A DNA stretch of 64,000 bases from an uncultured Oscillospiraceae bacterium (GCA_949841465.1 CATKZW010000004.1:1-64000); one strand, 5' to 3'; shown: positions 1-7,968, counted from the stretch's first letter. The notes: generated by a model from the sequence alone, not told the origin. Program-made: numbers and translations.

Positions 1-145
1 CGTGGGGGGTGACCGGCTTGTTCGTAATTTTGACACTCAAACTTCGATATTTCAATCCACGCCCCCGCGTGGGGGGTGACGGTATTCCCCGTTATTCAAG
101 CTTTGTGGGAGGGATTTCAATCCACGCCCCCGCGTGGGGGGTGAC
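1..145 (-). CRISPR. Type I-C CRISPR array, leader-proximal end (truncated by window edge)
   Basis: Two complete 32-bp repeats lie at 49-80 and 114-145, and a partial third at 1-13. Read on the minus strand each begins GTCACC and ends CGTGGATTGAAAT, the typical type I-C repeat end. Spacers are 35 bp (14-48) and 33 bp (81-113). Positions 5-9 and 15-19 of the repeat can form a CCCCC/GGGGG hairpin with loop CACGC, the expected Cas5c cleavage substrate. The array lies downstream of cas2 in the same direction, as is usual for I-C. Its distal part is outside the window. Neither spacer has an obvious match inside this window. Confidence 0.97.
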
Positions 146-314
146 AGCAAAAACAACCAAAAAATATGATTGAATTTGCAGAAAAACGATCAATTAATAC
201 AAAAACTTTTTGGCATTCATTTCTGATTGCGAAGCCGTTGTGCGTTTATCTGCCGATTGGCCAATAAATTTGGTGCGAAGGTTCTGTGCTTTTCTGTGTG
301 CTTAGACCTCGCAC
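146..314 (-). promoter_or_regulatory. CRISPR leader
   Basis: This AT-rich, non-coding stretch lies between the cas2 stop codon and the first repeat, the position of the leader that drives array transcription and marks the spacer-insertion end. I see no convincing separate -35/-10 pair, so the call rests on position and composition. Confidence 0.7.
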
Positions 315-608
315 CTAAAGCATTAAGACATCTTCCGGAGAATAGGTTGGCTTTGCACCAAAATGCTCAATTTTATTCTCATACCGGTTTCCCAAATAGT
401 AAAATCGTAGGCTGTCCTTCTCCGGGTCCATTATCTTGCATAGTTTTGCCTGCAGACTGCGGCACTGAGCTGCGTCCAGCAGACATTCAAAGACAGAGTT
501 CTGAACGCGCTGCCCATAGTTCACGCATTGCTTTGCAATCTGCCGCAGGCGTTTTCGGCCGGCAGCGTCCTCGGTATTCACGTCGTAAGTAATTAAAACC
601 AGCATCAT
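315..608 (-). CDS. cas2: CRISPR-associated endonuclease Cas2
   Basis: A 97-residue protein that dimerises and bridges Cas1 dimers in the spacer-integration complex. The start MMLVLITYDV followed by a ferredoxin-like fold pattern and the C-terminal region around YLGNRYENKIEHFG are typical of the I-C Cas2 family. The start at 608 is chosen because it lies one base after the cas1 stop codon, within an SD-like GGAAGTGAT context; 605 is an equally possible second ATG. It is the last gene of the cas5-cas8-cas7-cas4-cas1-cas2 operon, directly before the leader. Confidence 0.95.
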   Translation of the reverse strand: MMLVLITYDVNTEDAAGRKRLRQIAKQCVNYGQRVQNSVFECLLDAAQCRSLQAKLCKIMDPEKDSLRFYYLGNRYENKIEHFGAKPTYSPEDVLML

Positions 609-609
609 A

Positions 610-1641
610 TCACTTCCATAAAAAGGGTGGATAGGCATCCAAGTCACCCCGGAGATACCGTGCCAACAGTAGTGCTTGGACATAGGGAATCATCCCCCAC
701 GGAAGCTTTTCCCCCAGATAAGGGTGCGTCAGCATCTCCTTTTTCTTTTCCTGCCAGCTTTTTAGAAATGCTTTCCTGCCGTTATCAGTCAACAGCACTG
801 CGCCGCTCTCCATATATAAAAAGTCCGACGCTTTGACTTGCCGATTGTTAATCAGAGTCAGCACAAACCGGTCGGCCATGCAGGGACGCAGTTCCTCCAT
901 CAAATCCAAGGCCAAAGAGATTCGGCCCGGCCGGTCGCGGTGGAGAAACCCCACATAGGAATCCAGCCCTGCGCTCTCCAGTGCGGAAGCGCAGTCGTGG
1001 GCCAGAAGGCTGTATGAAAAAGAAAGCATGGCGTTGACCGCGTCCAGCGGGGGACGGCGGCTGCGCTGGTGAAAGGAGAAGGCGTCTTTATCCCCAAGGA
1101 TCATCTCATTGAAAACGCCAAAATAAGCGGAAGCACCAACCCCCTCCAGGCCGCGCAGTTCTTCCGGTGAATCCACCTCCTTGACTTGAGATAACAGCCC
1201 ATAGATCTGCTGGGAAGCAGCGGCAAGTCTGTCACTGTCCACCCGCAGCCCATGGTCCCGGCGGGTACGCTCCATGCTCCAGCGAGCATTGAACAATTTG
1301 CCAAAAATCATCGTTCGGCTGATTTGGCAGCACTGGCTTGGGTCGTCCGCAGCGCGATATTGACTCCGGCGAAGCAGGACGTTTCCCCCGCCCTCTCCAC
1401 ATACCCTTGCCAAAAATCTTCCCCGAGGCGTACAAAAGGCAAATCCGATCTGACGCTCCGCGCACGCGCCCATCAGGGCGGGGGAAGCGCCGGAATAAGA
1501 AAAGGTGATGATATTTTGCAGGGTATGCAGTGGGTAGCGTGCCACAGCCTGTTTTTCCCGATTTGCCACGACGTTTTCCCCGTCCAAAGACAGATAAATG
1601 TCCTCTGAGAGAATATAGAGGGTATTGAGCAGATGTTTCAT
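610..1641 (-). CDS. cas1: CRISPR-associated endonuclease Cas1
   Basis: Cas1 integrase, 343 residues, which inserts new spacers with Cas2 and, in type I-C, Cas4. The N-terminal beta domain begins MKHLLNTLYILSEDIYLS, and the helical catalytic domain holds the conserved glutamate region (around GVFNEMILG) and the histidine/aspartate region (LHRDRPGRISLALDLMEELRP). The open frame continues upstream to 1917, but the ATG at 1641 overlaps the cas4 stop by four bases (ATGA). This translational coupling, together with the usual Cas1 N-terminus, fixes the start. Confidence 0.96.
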   Translation of the reverse strand: MKHLLNTLYILSEDIYLSLDGENVVANREKQAVARYPLHTLQNIITFSYSGASPALMGACAERQIGFAFCTPRGRFLARVCGEGGGNVLLRRSQYRAADDPSQCCQISRTMIFGKLFNARWSMERTRRDHGLRVDSDRLAAASQQIYGLLSQVKEVDSPEELRGLEGVGASAYFGVFNEMILGDKDAFSFHQRSRRPPLDAVNAMLSFSYSLLAHDCASALESAGLDSYVGFLHRDRPGRISLALDLMEELRPCMADRFVLTLINNRQVKASDFLYMESGAVLLTDNGRKAFLKSWQEKKKEMLTHPYLGEKLPWGMIPYVQALLLARYLRGDLDAYPPFLWK

Positions 1642-2300
1642 TTCGGTTCCTCCATTGCCGCGGCCAGATAATCGGCGACTTGTTTCCGATTCATCAGCTT
1701 CGGGAGGCATAGTTCCTTCAGAGAACAGGCATTGCAGGCTTTGGATGGCTTGACCTTGGGGGTGCAGCGCCGCTGATACAGCTGGTGCATCTCCGTCAGG
1801 CTGCCCCGGACCTGCTGGCGCAGTTCGGATGTGAACGGGACCACAGTTCGGCGGCGGGGCTCTCCGTAGTAGAGCGCCCCCTCCGGGACAGCACAGCAGA
1901 GCATCTCCTCCAAACACATAGCCTGTGCACAGAGCTGCAGTTCGTCTGCGTTATGCTCTTTGGGCCGGCCCCGCTTGTACTCCACAGGGTACGGGACCCA
2001 ACAGCCTTCTCGGCCCCGCAGAGGGACCCCTGCGGGGTCTTTGCGAAATTCCACTGCGTCACATTGACCGGAGACGCCCAGCTGGGCCGAATGGACGGCC
2101 AGCCCCCGGACGACCAGCAAATCGCCCCGGCTCTCTCGAAAAGCCTGGTCGTGGACATTTTCGTGCATGAGATGACCGTCCACAGTCCGGAAATTCTCGG
2201 CCCACTGGTCTTCGATGTGGATCAACGCCCACTGCCGGCGGCAGAAGGCGAAGTGCTGCAACCCGGAAAGCTGAAGCCAGTTTTCCTCAGACCAGCTCAT
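1638..2300 (-). CDS. cas4: CRISPR-associated exonuclease Cas4
   Basis: A 220-residue Cas4 that trims prespacers and selects PAM-bearing ends for Cas1-Cas2. The iron-sulfur ligands are visible as one N-terminal cysteine (HFAFCRRQW) and a C-terminal cluster (CNACSLKELC). The PD-(D/E)XK nuclease core shows as VEYKRGRP. Its length is normal for the I-C type. It overlaps cas7 by four bases upstream and cas1 by four bases downstream, so it is translationally coupled in the operon. Confidence 0.95.
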   Translation of the reverse strand: MSWSEENWLQLSGLQHFAFCRRQWALIHIEDQWAENFRTVDGHLMHENVHDQAFRESRGDLLVVRGLAVHSAQLGVSGQCDAVEFRKDPAGVPLRGREGCWVPYPVEYKRGRPKEHNADELQLCAQAMCLEEMLCCAVPEGALYYGEPRRRTVVPFTSELRQQVRGSLTEMHQLYQRRCTPKVKPSKACNACSLKELCLPKLMNRKQVADYLAAAMEEPK

Positions 2301-3193
2301 CCCATGCGCCGGCAGGTCACGCCGGCAGGCAGGGAGGCCTCATCCACGGTGACCCGATAATCTCGATAGGAGCGGGCCGGGGCAGGGTCATCCTTGTCCG
2401 CCCGCTCCACCTGCACCAAATCGAAGAGCTTCCAGGCCGGGGCACAGCCGAGCTCAGAGTCATGCTTAAACACGATCAGCTCCCGCACCGCCATCTTGCC
2501 CCGGGCAGCGGAGCGGTCGTTTTCAAACATATTGAGGATTGCCTGCCACAGCAGCTCCAGGTCCTCCTGGTCGAAGCCGGTGGTCTTCCGGGCCAGGTTT
2601 GCGGAGATATAGCCTTCGCAGCGGTAGAGACCATAGGGGATGATGTATTTGCGCCCCATCTCTGTCCCCTTTTTCTCAGCGTCCGCTTCCGTGGTGATGG
2701 CCACGCGGGTGATGGTCACCTCCTGAGGCATCACCGGCTCCACGCTGCGGGCAAAGCCCAGCTGCACCGGGCCCCGGACCTGGCCGCAGTTCAGCGCCGC
2801 CTTGACGAAGGTGGTCATTACAGCGCCAAAGGTGCGGATATCGTAAAAATTGGCGCACATCCAGTCTCGGATCTTTTTGTCTAAATTGGGGTCCGCTTTT
2901 TTCTTTTCCTTCACGTTCTTTTCCGTGAGCTCCAGTTTCTTATAAGCCTCGGCGTCGCTGCAATTGAGGGGCACCCCGTCCTTGATGTAAATGCGGTAGC
3001 CGGTGGCGTTCTCCTTGAGCGTTTCCACATAATTGCGGATTTTCCGCTTCAGGCACACGTCGGTGACCAGGCCCAGACCGGTCTCCGGGTCTACCCGGGG
3101 CATATTGCCCGCGTCGGGGTCTCCGTTGGGATTCCCGTTCTCCACATCGAACAAAACAACAAATTCATAGCGGTTTTTGATGGGTTCAGACAT
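2297..3193 (-). CDS. cas7: Type I-C Cascade backbone subunit Cas7 (Csd2)
   Basis: A 298-residue backbone protein that polymerises along the crRNA spacer. The N-terminal signature YEFVVLFDVENGNPNGDPDAG is diagnostic of the Csd2/Csh2 family. It starts inside the end of cas8c (8-base overlap) and ends in a 4-base overlap with cas4. It is probably made in excess over its neighbours because Cascade needs several copies, but nothing in the sequence shows how. Confidence 0.96.
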   Translation of the reverse strand: MSEPIKNRYEFVVLFDVENGNPNGDPDAGNMPRVDPETGLGLVTDVCLKRKIRNYVETLKENATGYRIYIKDGVPLNCSDAEAYKKLELTEKNVKEKKKADPNLDKKIRDWMCANFYDIRTFGAVMTTFVKAALNCGQVRGPVQLGFARSVEPVMPQEVTITRVAITTEADAEKKGTEMGRKYIIPYGLYRCEGYISANLARKTTGFDQEDLELLWQAILNMFENDRSAARGKMAVRELIVFKHDSELGCAPAWKLFDLVQVERADKDDPAPARSYRDYRVTVDEASLPAGVTCRRMG

Positions 3194-3554
3194 TTTTGTT
3201 CTCCTCCTTTTTCTGATAGCGGACCTGTGTCTGGTGGTAGTAGCCCAGCTGGAATGCCCCCTGCTGGGGCAGATTCATGCGGTCAGGGAATGCTTCGCCT
3301 ATTTTCCCGGTCAGATCGGTCAGCTGTTTGCTGTAGGCAACGGCCAGACCCTTCTCCAACTTCCGCAGGTGCTTCTGGGCCAGATTGATCAGGGCGGGGA
3401 ACACCCGGCTGGGAGTGGATGAGGCTGAGTTGAAATATTTGTCTTTGATGGTGGCGTTGATGCCGGGGTTCGCGGAGGACTGGATGGCCTCCAGCACGGA
3501 GAACAGCCGGCCCAGGCTGTAGGGTACGCTGGTGCTGTCAGGATTCAGGGACAC
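3186..3554 (-). CDS. cas11c: Cas11c small subunit, internal translation product of cas8c
   Basis: Within cas8c, a perfect AAGGAGG (3563-3569) is followed after 8 bases by an in-frame GTG at 3554. This would give a 122-residue protein starting at Cas8c codon 459 (VSLNPDSTSVPYSLGRLF). In characterised type I-C systems the small subunit comes from just such an internal start near this point, and the all-helical C-terminal segment with SLGRLFSVLEAIQ fits. Size, frame, spacing and context agree; expression itself is inferred. Confidence 0.8.
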   Translation of the reverse strand: MSLNPDSTSVPYSLGRLFSVLEAIQSSANPGINATIKDKYFNSASSTPSRVFPALINLAQKHLRKLEKGLAVAYSKQLTDLTGKIGEAFPDRMNLPQQGAFQLGYYHQTQVRYQKKEENKNV

Positions 3555-4928
3555 AGTCAAAACCTCCTTTGGCATATCAGGATGGGGATTTTTCAAATAG
3601 TAGGCTTTTAAAATGGCGGCCCTGCCTCGAGTGACCTCACGCTCGGCCCGGACGCGCAGGCACACGCCGTTGAGAAGGGTGGCGGGATAGCGGGTATCGG
3701 TCAGAACAGCGCGGAGGGTCTCTCCGGCCATCCCAGGCGGTGGTGACTTATCGCGGGAATTTTGATTCACGGTCTCGTCCAGCAGCTTCCAGGGGGGCAG
3801 GGTCTCAAACTTGTCGAAGGCGGGCCTGACGATTTCCAGCCGCTCCTGGTGGGCTTGGACATTCCGCTCAAAACCTCCAAAAGAATTTCTGAGGAAGAAC
3901 CGCACCGACAGCCGGGCGGCGTTGGGCGACAGGCCCAGGATGTAAAAGGTTGTGTCTGGGTCCAGCCGGGTTTCGTCAAACAGGATGGGCTTGCCCTGAC
4001 ACAGGTCAAGGACCATTTTTTGCAGATCGGAGGTGGAGTAGGCGGTTGGTGTGCCAAACAGGCTTGCCACAAAAAAGCTTTGATAGGCGGGGGCTCCGCC
4101 CGACGCCCAGAATAAAACCGTGGTGTCTCCCATTCGCCCCACATACTCCCGGTCTGCCAGCAGGTGGTTCAACGCGCTGGTGTAGGCAAAGGCCGCGTAT
4201 TTGCTGGTGGGGGCGTTGAGGCTCTGCTCGCGGCCGTAGGAGCAGAACGCGTCGGCATTGAAGGAGACCAGCGCCGCGCCGCTGGACTGCGCCCCGGAGA
4301 CCCCCTTAATGGAGGGGTGGACCGTCTCCACCGGCCCTTTTTCCCCAGTGACCAGACACACCAGTTCCGGGCCGTCCCCTGCGGTGTCATAGTGGCGCTG
4401 CCATGCCTTGCGGATCTGGGGATCGTCCTGGGGGAAGCCCCCATCATACCGAAATACCAGGCTGACACCGGACAGGATGTCCTCCAGTTTGTCCGCTAAA
4501 GCGGGGTGCTGCTGGGCCTGGGATGGGTCCCAGTGGTCAAAAAAGGCCAGGACAGCCCGAGCAGCCGAACTGTCCACGCCATCTAAAAGCCGGTGGTGGA
4601 GCGCTTTGCAGTCAAGAAAGCAAGCCAAGCTCCGCTGGGGCTTTCCCTTTTCATCTACACCTAAGATGTAGCTGGAGTTGTCCCACAAAAAGTTGGAGGA
4701 AATACCGCTGGAGCGTTTGACCGGCGCGGGAAGAGACATGTGCCTGGGCACCAGCGCCTTCTTTTTCCCTCGCTCTTCTTCCCGCTTGAGGGATACCGCC
4801 TGCTCCAGCTCTCCGGCGTCGTTGATGTACAGCGCGTAGGAAATGCTGCTGGCGCTCCAGCCGGGGCGGTCCAGCTTACCCTGTGCCGCCAAATCCTCGT
4901 AGTGCTCCACAAGAGCCTGCAGGATCAC
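3186..4928 (-). CDS. cas8c: Type I-C Cascade large subunit Cas8c (Csd1)
   Basis: The 580-residue large subunit, which recognises the PAM and recruits Cas3. It begins MILQALVEHYEDLAAQGK, typical of Csd1, and its length fits the family. The start overlaps the cas5c stop (ATGA). The last 122 codons are preceded by a strong internal Shine-Dalgarno and GTG, indicating that the small subunit Cas11c is made from the same mRNA (listed separately). Confidence 0.95.
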   Translation of the reverse strand: MILQALVEHYEDLAAQGKLDRPGWSASSISYALYINDAGELEQAVSLKREEERGKKKALVPRHMSLPAPVKRSSGISSNFLWDNSSYILGVDEKGKPQRSLACFLDCKALHHRLLDGVDSSAARAVLAFFDHWDPSQAQQHPALADKLEDILSGVSLVFRYDGGFPQDDPQIRKAWQRHYDTAGDGPELVCLVTGEKGPVETVHPSIKGVSGAQSSGAALVSFNADAFCSYGREQSLNAPTSKYAAFAYTSALNHLLADREYVGRMGDTTVLFWASGGAPAYQSFFVASLFGTPTAYSTSDLQKMVLDLCQGKPILFDETRLDPDTTFYILGLSPNAARLSVRFFLRNSFGGFERNVQAHQERLEIVRPAFDKFETLPPWKLLDETVNQNSRDKSPPPGMAGETLRAVLTDTRYPATLLNGVCLRVRAEREVTRGRAAILKAYYLKNPHPDMPKEVLTVSLNPDSTSVPYSLGRLFSVLEAIQSSANPGINATIKDKYFNSASSTPSRVFPALINLAQKHLRKLEKGLAVAYSKQLTDLTGKIGEAFPDRMNLPQQGAFQLGYYHQTQVRYQKKEENKNV

Positions 4929-5587
4929 CCGATCACCTCCCCACTGTCACGTGCCGGAACGGCCAATACACCGTCTTGAAGCACCGCTCGGAAAAAGAGC
5001 GGGACAATATTCTCTGGATTGGAGTAGTCCAGGTCCCAGAGCATATAGCCCAAATCCCGCATCCCTTTCAGCTCCTCCGGGCAAGCGGGGAGGGCTTCGC
5101 AGGCCTTGAAGTGAGCCGGAAATTCCCGGCATCCGAAATAGGGCTGATGATAGAACTGTCCCCGCCTGATCCGGCGTTTGATGATGTCTTGGAATTTCCC
5201 GGCGTTGTCGCCGGCCGCTGCCTGCTCTGTGAGTTCAAAGTGGGCGTCGATGACATAATGCACGTCTCGCAGCAGCATGGCAGCCCGCTGCTGGATATCC
5301 TGAGAGGCGGCGATGTACAACTCGCCGGTTCCCCGTTCCATCACCGTCCGGGCCAAACGGGCGCTGGCGGTAGACTTCACCTCGTTGCGCCGCAGGTTGG
5401 TGAAGCAGATGGGTGCGCAGACGTGGATGCGATCAATGACCCAGCGCATACCGGGATGCCAGTATAGGCTCTCCAGCAGCCCCCGGGCGGCGGAGGGAGT
5501 CATAATATCATAGCTTACCCGTTCGGTTTTGAGCTCCGGTCGAGTAAAGCAGGCATAATCTCCCCACACTTCCAAAGAAACTGGCAC
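4925..5587 (-). CDS. cas5c: Type I-C Cas5c (Cas5d), crRNA-processing nuclease and Cascade subunit
   Basis: A 220-residue RAMP protein. In type I-C, which lacks Cas6, Cas5c cuts the repeat hairpin and stays on the 5' handle. The start is GTG at 5587, with AAGGAG eight bases upstream, giving (M)PVSLEVWGDYACFTRPELK, the usual family beginning. An ATG-initiated extension to 5662 is open, but it would begin inside the -35 box of the operon promoter, upstream of the predicted transcript start, so it is rejected. First gene of the six-gene operon; it overlaps cas8c by four bases. Confidence 0.94.
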   Translation of the reverse strand: MPVSLEVWGDYACFTRPELKTERVSYDIMTPSAARGLLESLYWHPGMRWVIDRIHVCAPICFTNLRRNEVKSTASARLARTVMERGTGELYIAASQDIQQRAAMLLRDVHYVIDAHFELTEQAAAGDNAGKFQDIIKRRIRRGQFYHQPYFGCREFPAHFKACEALPACPEELKGMRDLGYMLWDLDYSNPENIVPLFFRAVLQDGVLAVPARDSGEVIG

Positions 5588-5633
5588 GGCAATCACTCCT
5601 TTCTTTTTTTGTATAGTTCGTTTTACCGTTATT

Positions 5634-5662
5634 AGAATACCATTATTTCTCTGGGGTGTCAA
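5634..5662 (-). promoter_or_regulatory. Promoter of the cas5-cas8-cas7-cas4-cas1-cas2 operon
   Basis: On the minus strand a perfect -35 TTGACA (5662-5657), a 17-bp spacer and -10 TATTCT (5639-5634) predict a start near 5627, about 40 bases before the cas5c GTG. The stretch 5684-5667, directly upstream of the -35 box, is the sequence matched by the pseudo-spacer of the repeat-like RNA at 5743-5828. Confidence 0.85.
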
Positions 5663-5687
5663 TAATTAATATTTCTTTACTCATGAA
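5650..5687 (-). promoter_or_regulatory. Predicted Cascade target site (PAM TTC plus protospacer) at the cas5 promoter
   Basis: On the minus strand TTC at 5687-5685 is followed by ATGAGTAAAGAAATATTA (5684-5667). The pseudo-spacer at 5775 reads ATGAGAAAAGAAATATTA: 17 of 18 identical, with the mismatch at position 6. A full 33-35-bp protospacer footprint would extend to about 5650 and cover the -35 box at 5657-5662. TTC is the known type I-C PAM. Homology then breaks off, which should allow binding without full R-loop formation and cleavage. Confidence 0.85.
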
Positions 5688-5708
5688 GTTTTATATACAT
5701 TTCAAATG

Positions 5709-5736
5709 TTGAAATTAAAAAAACTTGTGATATAAT
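5709..5736 (+). promoter_or_regulatory. Promoter of the repeat-like guide RNA
   Basis: TTGAAA (5709-5714), a 16-bp spacer and a perfect TATAAT (5731-5736) point rightwards. The predicted start, about seven bases on, is 5743, exactly the first base of the degenerate CRISPR repeat. It diverges from the cas5 promoter, with the target site between the two. Confidence 0.85.
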
Positions 5737-5742
5737 AATATC

Positions 5743-5828
5743 GTCTTTGGCCATGTGCTATCGTGGATTGAAATATGAGAAAAGAAATATTACTGTGCTG
5801 TGGGGCGGCAGGATATCCTGCCGCCCCA
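5743..5828 (+). ncRNA. CreR-like Cas-regulating guide RNA (degenerate repeat plus pseudo-spacer)
   Basis: 5743-5774 is a 32-nt copy of the array repeat in crRNA orientation: 21 of 32 positions agree, including the first three (GTC) and the whole 3' CGTGGATTGAAAT that contains the 11-nt crRNA 5' handle. The array hairpin is conserved in register with changed bases: UGGC/GCUA pairs around loop CAUGU where the array has CCCCC/GGGGG around CACGC. A 26-nt pseudo-spacer follows (5775-5800), then a 28-bp palindrome that can end the transcript. The pseudo-spacer matches the cas5 promoter region beside a TTC PAM. I infer that Cascade loaded with this RNA represses the cas operon. No second repeat and no toxin-like ORF accompany it, so CreR fits better than a CreTA module. 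Confidence 0.85.
5801..5828. terminator. 28-bp perfect palindrome between cas3 and the guide RNA
   Basis: TGGGGCGGCAGGAT and its exact complement form a 14-bp stem. It ends 7 bp before the cas3 stop codon (minus strand) and directly follows the pseudo-spacer (plus strand). A bidirectional terminator is likely, although neither side has a long U-tract immediately after the stem. It also separates cas3 from the cas5 operon. Confidence 0.7.
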
Positions 5829-5835
5829 TCCATAC

Positions 5836-7968
5836 TCAAATAAATAATCCTTTTCCACCATCCGCCGTCAGCGACAGCCCTGTATCTTCGGCATACAGCG
5901 CGAGATTGGTCAAAATCGCAGACCCGTCCTCCAACACCTCCAGGTCCCCGGCCATGTCCAGCGCCTCGAAATGCTGCGGATAGATCGATACGCCATACTG
6001 GCCCAGCGCCCGGAAGAGCGCCCTGCTGCGCTCACCGGATCGGAGCCGCTGTATCAGCTCAGCCCCCGCCTCCAAGGGAATGTATACCGTTCTGGTCTCG
6101 CTGTCGATCAGACGGAACCGTTCCGCAATTTTCCGGAACGGCATCAGCTCCTTTTTCATCAGGGTGAGGATGTTCTTTTGATCCAAGGCCGCTGGACCTT
6201 TCAGACCCAGCAATTCCTGGAAATAACGCCGGATCGTATCCGGGCTGTCTGGCTGGGCACAGCGATTCAACGCCTCACGCCCAGCCGCTATGGGGATCTC
6301 AAGCAGAGACGGCGGGGCGGCCTCACTCTGGAATATGGTGACAACGCTCTCCTCAAGGGGGCGCTTTCCCTCCCGGTTGCACCGGCCCGCGGCCTGAAGA
6401 ATAGAATCCAGCCCTGCCTCTTCCCGAAAGACCGTTGGAAAATCCACATCCACTCCGGCCTCGATCAGTGAGGTGGATACCACCCGGCAGGGCAGGCCGT
6501 CCTTCAGCCGTGCCCGGATCTCTGCCAGCGCCGCCTTGCGGTGGGCAGGATACATCAGGGTGGATAGATGAAACGCCCCCTCTTCATCCAGAAGTGCATA
6601 GATTGCCTGAGCGCTTTTGCGGCTGTTTACAATACACAGCGTCTGTCTTTGCGCCCTAAGCTGCTGTGCCAGCGCCTCTTGAGACAGCTTCCCCTCCCGC
6701 CGAAAAGTGTTCCGCTGGAATACCTCTTGGCAGAATTCTGTTTTAGGGCAGATCTCAGGAATAGTTTGATCTGGCAGGAATTCCCTGAACATTCCATCCA
6801 GGGCGGGCTGGGTGGCGGTGCACAATATGGCGGAGGCCCCGTAACGCTTCACCAACTGCGAGATGGCAAACACACAGGGACGGAGATAGGGCACAGGCAG
6901 CATCTGCGCCTCGTCAAAAATGATTACGCTCTGGGCCAGGTTGTGCAGCTTGCGGCACTGTGAAGAACGATTTGCATAAAGAGATTCAAAAAACTGCACC
7001 GCTGTAGTTACCACAACGGGCATATCCCAGTTCTCTGTAGCCCGAGCCAGCCTGGCATTCTCCGGCCTGGCCTCGTCCTCAATGTCATACAGGGCTCCGG
7101 AGTGGTGCTCCAATACATTTTCATCACCCAAAATATCCCGAAAAACCTGGGCATTTTGTTCAATGATGGAGGTATAAGGGATCACATAGACCACCCGGCG
7201 CAGTCCGTGGGCACGGGCATGGCGCAGGGCAAAGGCCAAAGACGCCACGGTCTTGCCCCCGCCAGTGGGGATGGTCAGGGTAAACAACCCCGGAGCCTGG
7301 GTCTCGCCCTGCTCCAGACAGCGCTGCAGCACCGCGCACCGCTGCCGGTTCAGCTCAGTTTTGGGCGGGAACCAGCCGGAGATGTGGACCCGGAGCCGAT
7401 CCTCCAGCACTTCGAGTCCGTCTCTCCCGCCCCGCTCCTGGGCCGCCCCCGCCATAAAGGTTTCTGTATCCAGGAAGTCCGCGTCTACCAGGCAGGAGTA
7501 GAGCATCCGGGTAAAAAACATTTCTTCCATCGGATCAGCGAATGTGGGCAGGGGGGTCGGGGCCAGCTTGATTTCCTGCCGCCACGCCTCATAGGGCGCC
7601 AGTTTTCCTAAAACGGCTTTCTTCATGCGGCCGCAAAATGTGCTGTCTTCCCAGTGGTCTCCTTGTCCTCCTCCGTCAGGCAGGCCGCCATGGTGCCCTG
7701 CCACAGCAAAAGCGGTGCAGACCTGCCCCAGTTTGCCGCATTCTGCCGCCCCGGCGGTGGCATGATCCACCTGCTCCGTACTTCCTCGCAGCCGGCGTTG
7801 GAAAGCATCCGAGTACTTTCCTAAATCGTGTGCCAGACCGGCAAGCCTCCCTTGCCCCTCCGCGCCAAAAGACGCCGCGAATCCGGCACACAGATTTGCC
7901 GTTCCATTGAGGTGCTCTATGATTGATTGCTCCCGACCATCTTGGGCAGTATGGGCAAGATATGCCAT
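5836..7968 (-). CDS. cas3: Type I-C Cas3 nuclease-helicase
   Basis: A 710-residue effector nuclease recruited by Cascade to degrade target DNA. The N-terminal HD domain shows H19, the H47-D48 pair (LAHDLGKY), H69 and the HH at about 92-93. The SF2 helicase follows, with Walker A TIPTGGGKT near residue 232 and Walker B DEAQ near 351, then the helicase C domain and a Cas3 C-terminal domain. The start at 7968 follows AGAGGA. It has its own upstream region and is separated from cas5 by a palindrome and the opposite-strand guide RNA, so cas3 is not simply the first gene of the Cascade operon. Confidence 0.96.
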   Translation of the reverse strand: MAYLAHTAQDGREQSIIEHLNGTANLCAGFAASFGAEGQGRLAGLAHDLGKYSDAFQRRLRGSTEQVDHATAGAAECGKLGQVCTAFAVAGHHGGLPDGGGQGDHWEDSTFCGRMKKAVLGKLAPYEAWRQEIKLAPTPLPTFADPMEEMFFTRMLYSCLVDADFLDTETFMAGAAQERGGRDGLEVLEDRLRVHISGWFPPKTELNRQRCAVLQRCLEQGETQAPGLFTLTIPTGGGKTVASLAFALRHARAHGLRRVVYVIPYTSIIEQNAQVFRDILGDENVLEHHSGALYDIEDEARPENARLARATENWDMPVVVTTAVQFFESLYANRSSQCRKLHNLAQSVIIFDEAQMLPVPYLRPCVFAISQLVKRYGASAILCTATQPALDGMFREFLPDQTIPEICPKTEFCQEVFQRNTFRREGKLSQEALAQQLRAQRQTLCIVNSRKSAQAIYALLDEEGAFHLSTLMYPAHRKAALAEIRARLKDGLPCRVVSTSLIEAGVDVDFPTVFREEAGLDSILQAAGRCNREGKRPLEESVVTIFQSEAAPPSLLEIPIAAGREALNRCAQPDSPDTIRRYFQELLGLKGPAALDQKNILTLMKKELMPFRKIAERFRLIDSETRTVYIPLEAGAELIQRLRSGERSRALFRALGQYGVSIYPQHFEALDMAGDLEVLEDGSAILTNLALYAEDTGLSLTADGGKGLFI

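Noticed and set aside
5684-5828. CreTA-type toxin-antitoxin module
   Set aside because: The RNA is repeat-like, but its target is the cas promoter and no small toxin ORF lies next to it.
5747-5983. A 78-codon frame over the guide RNA and cas3 end
   Set aside because: No ribosome site; it runs through the palindrome and the cas3 3' end. The repeat-like RNA explains the promoter better.
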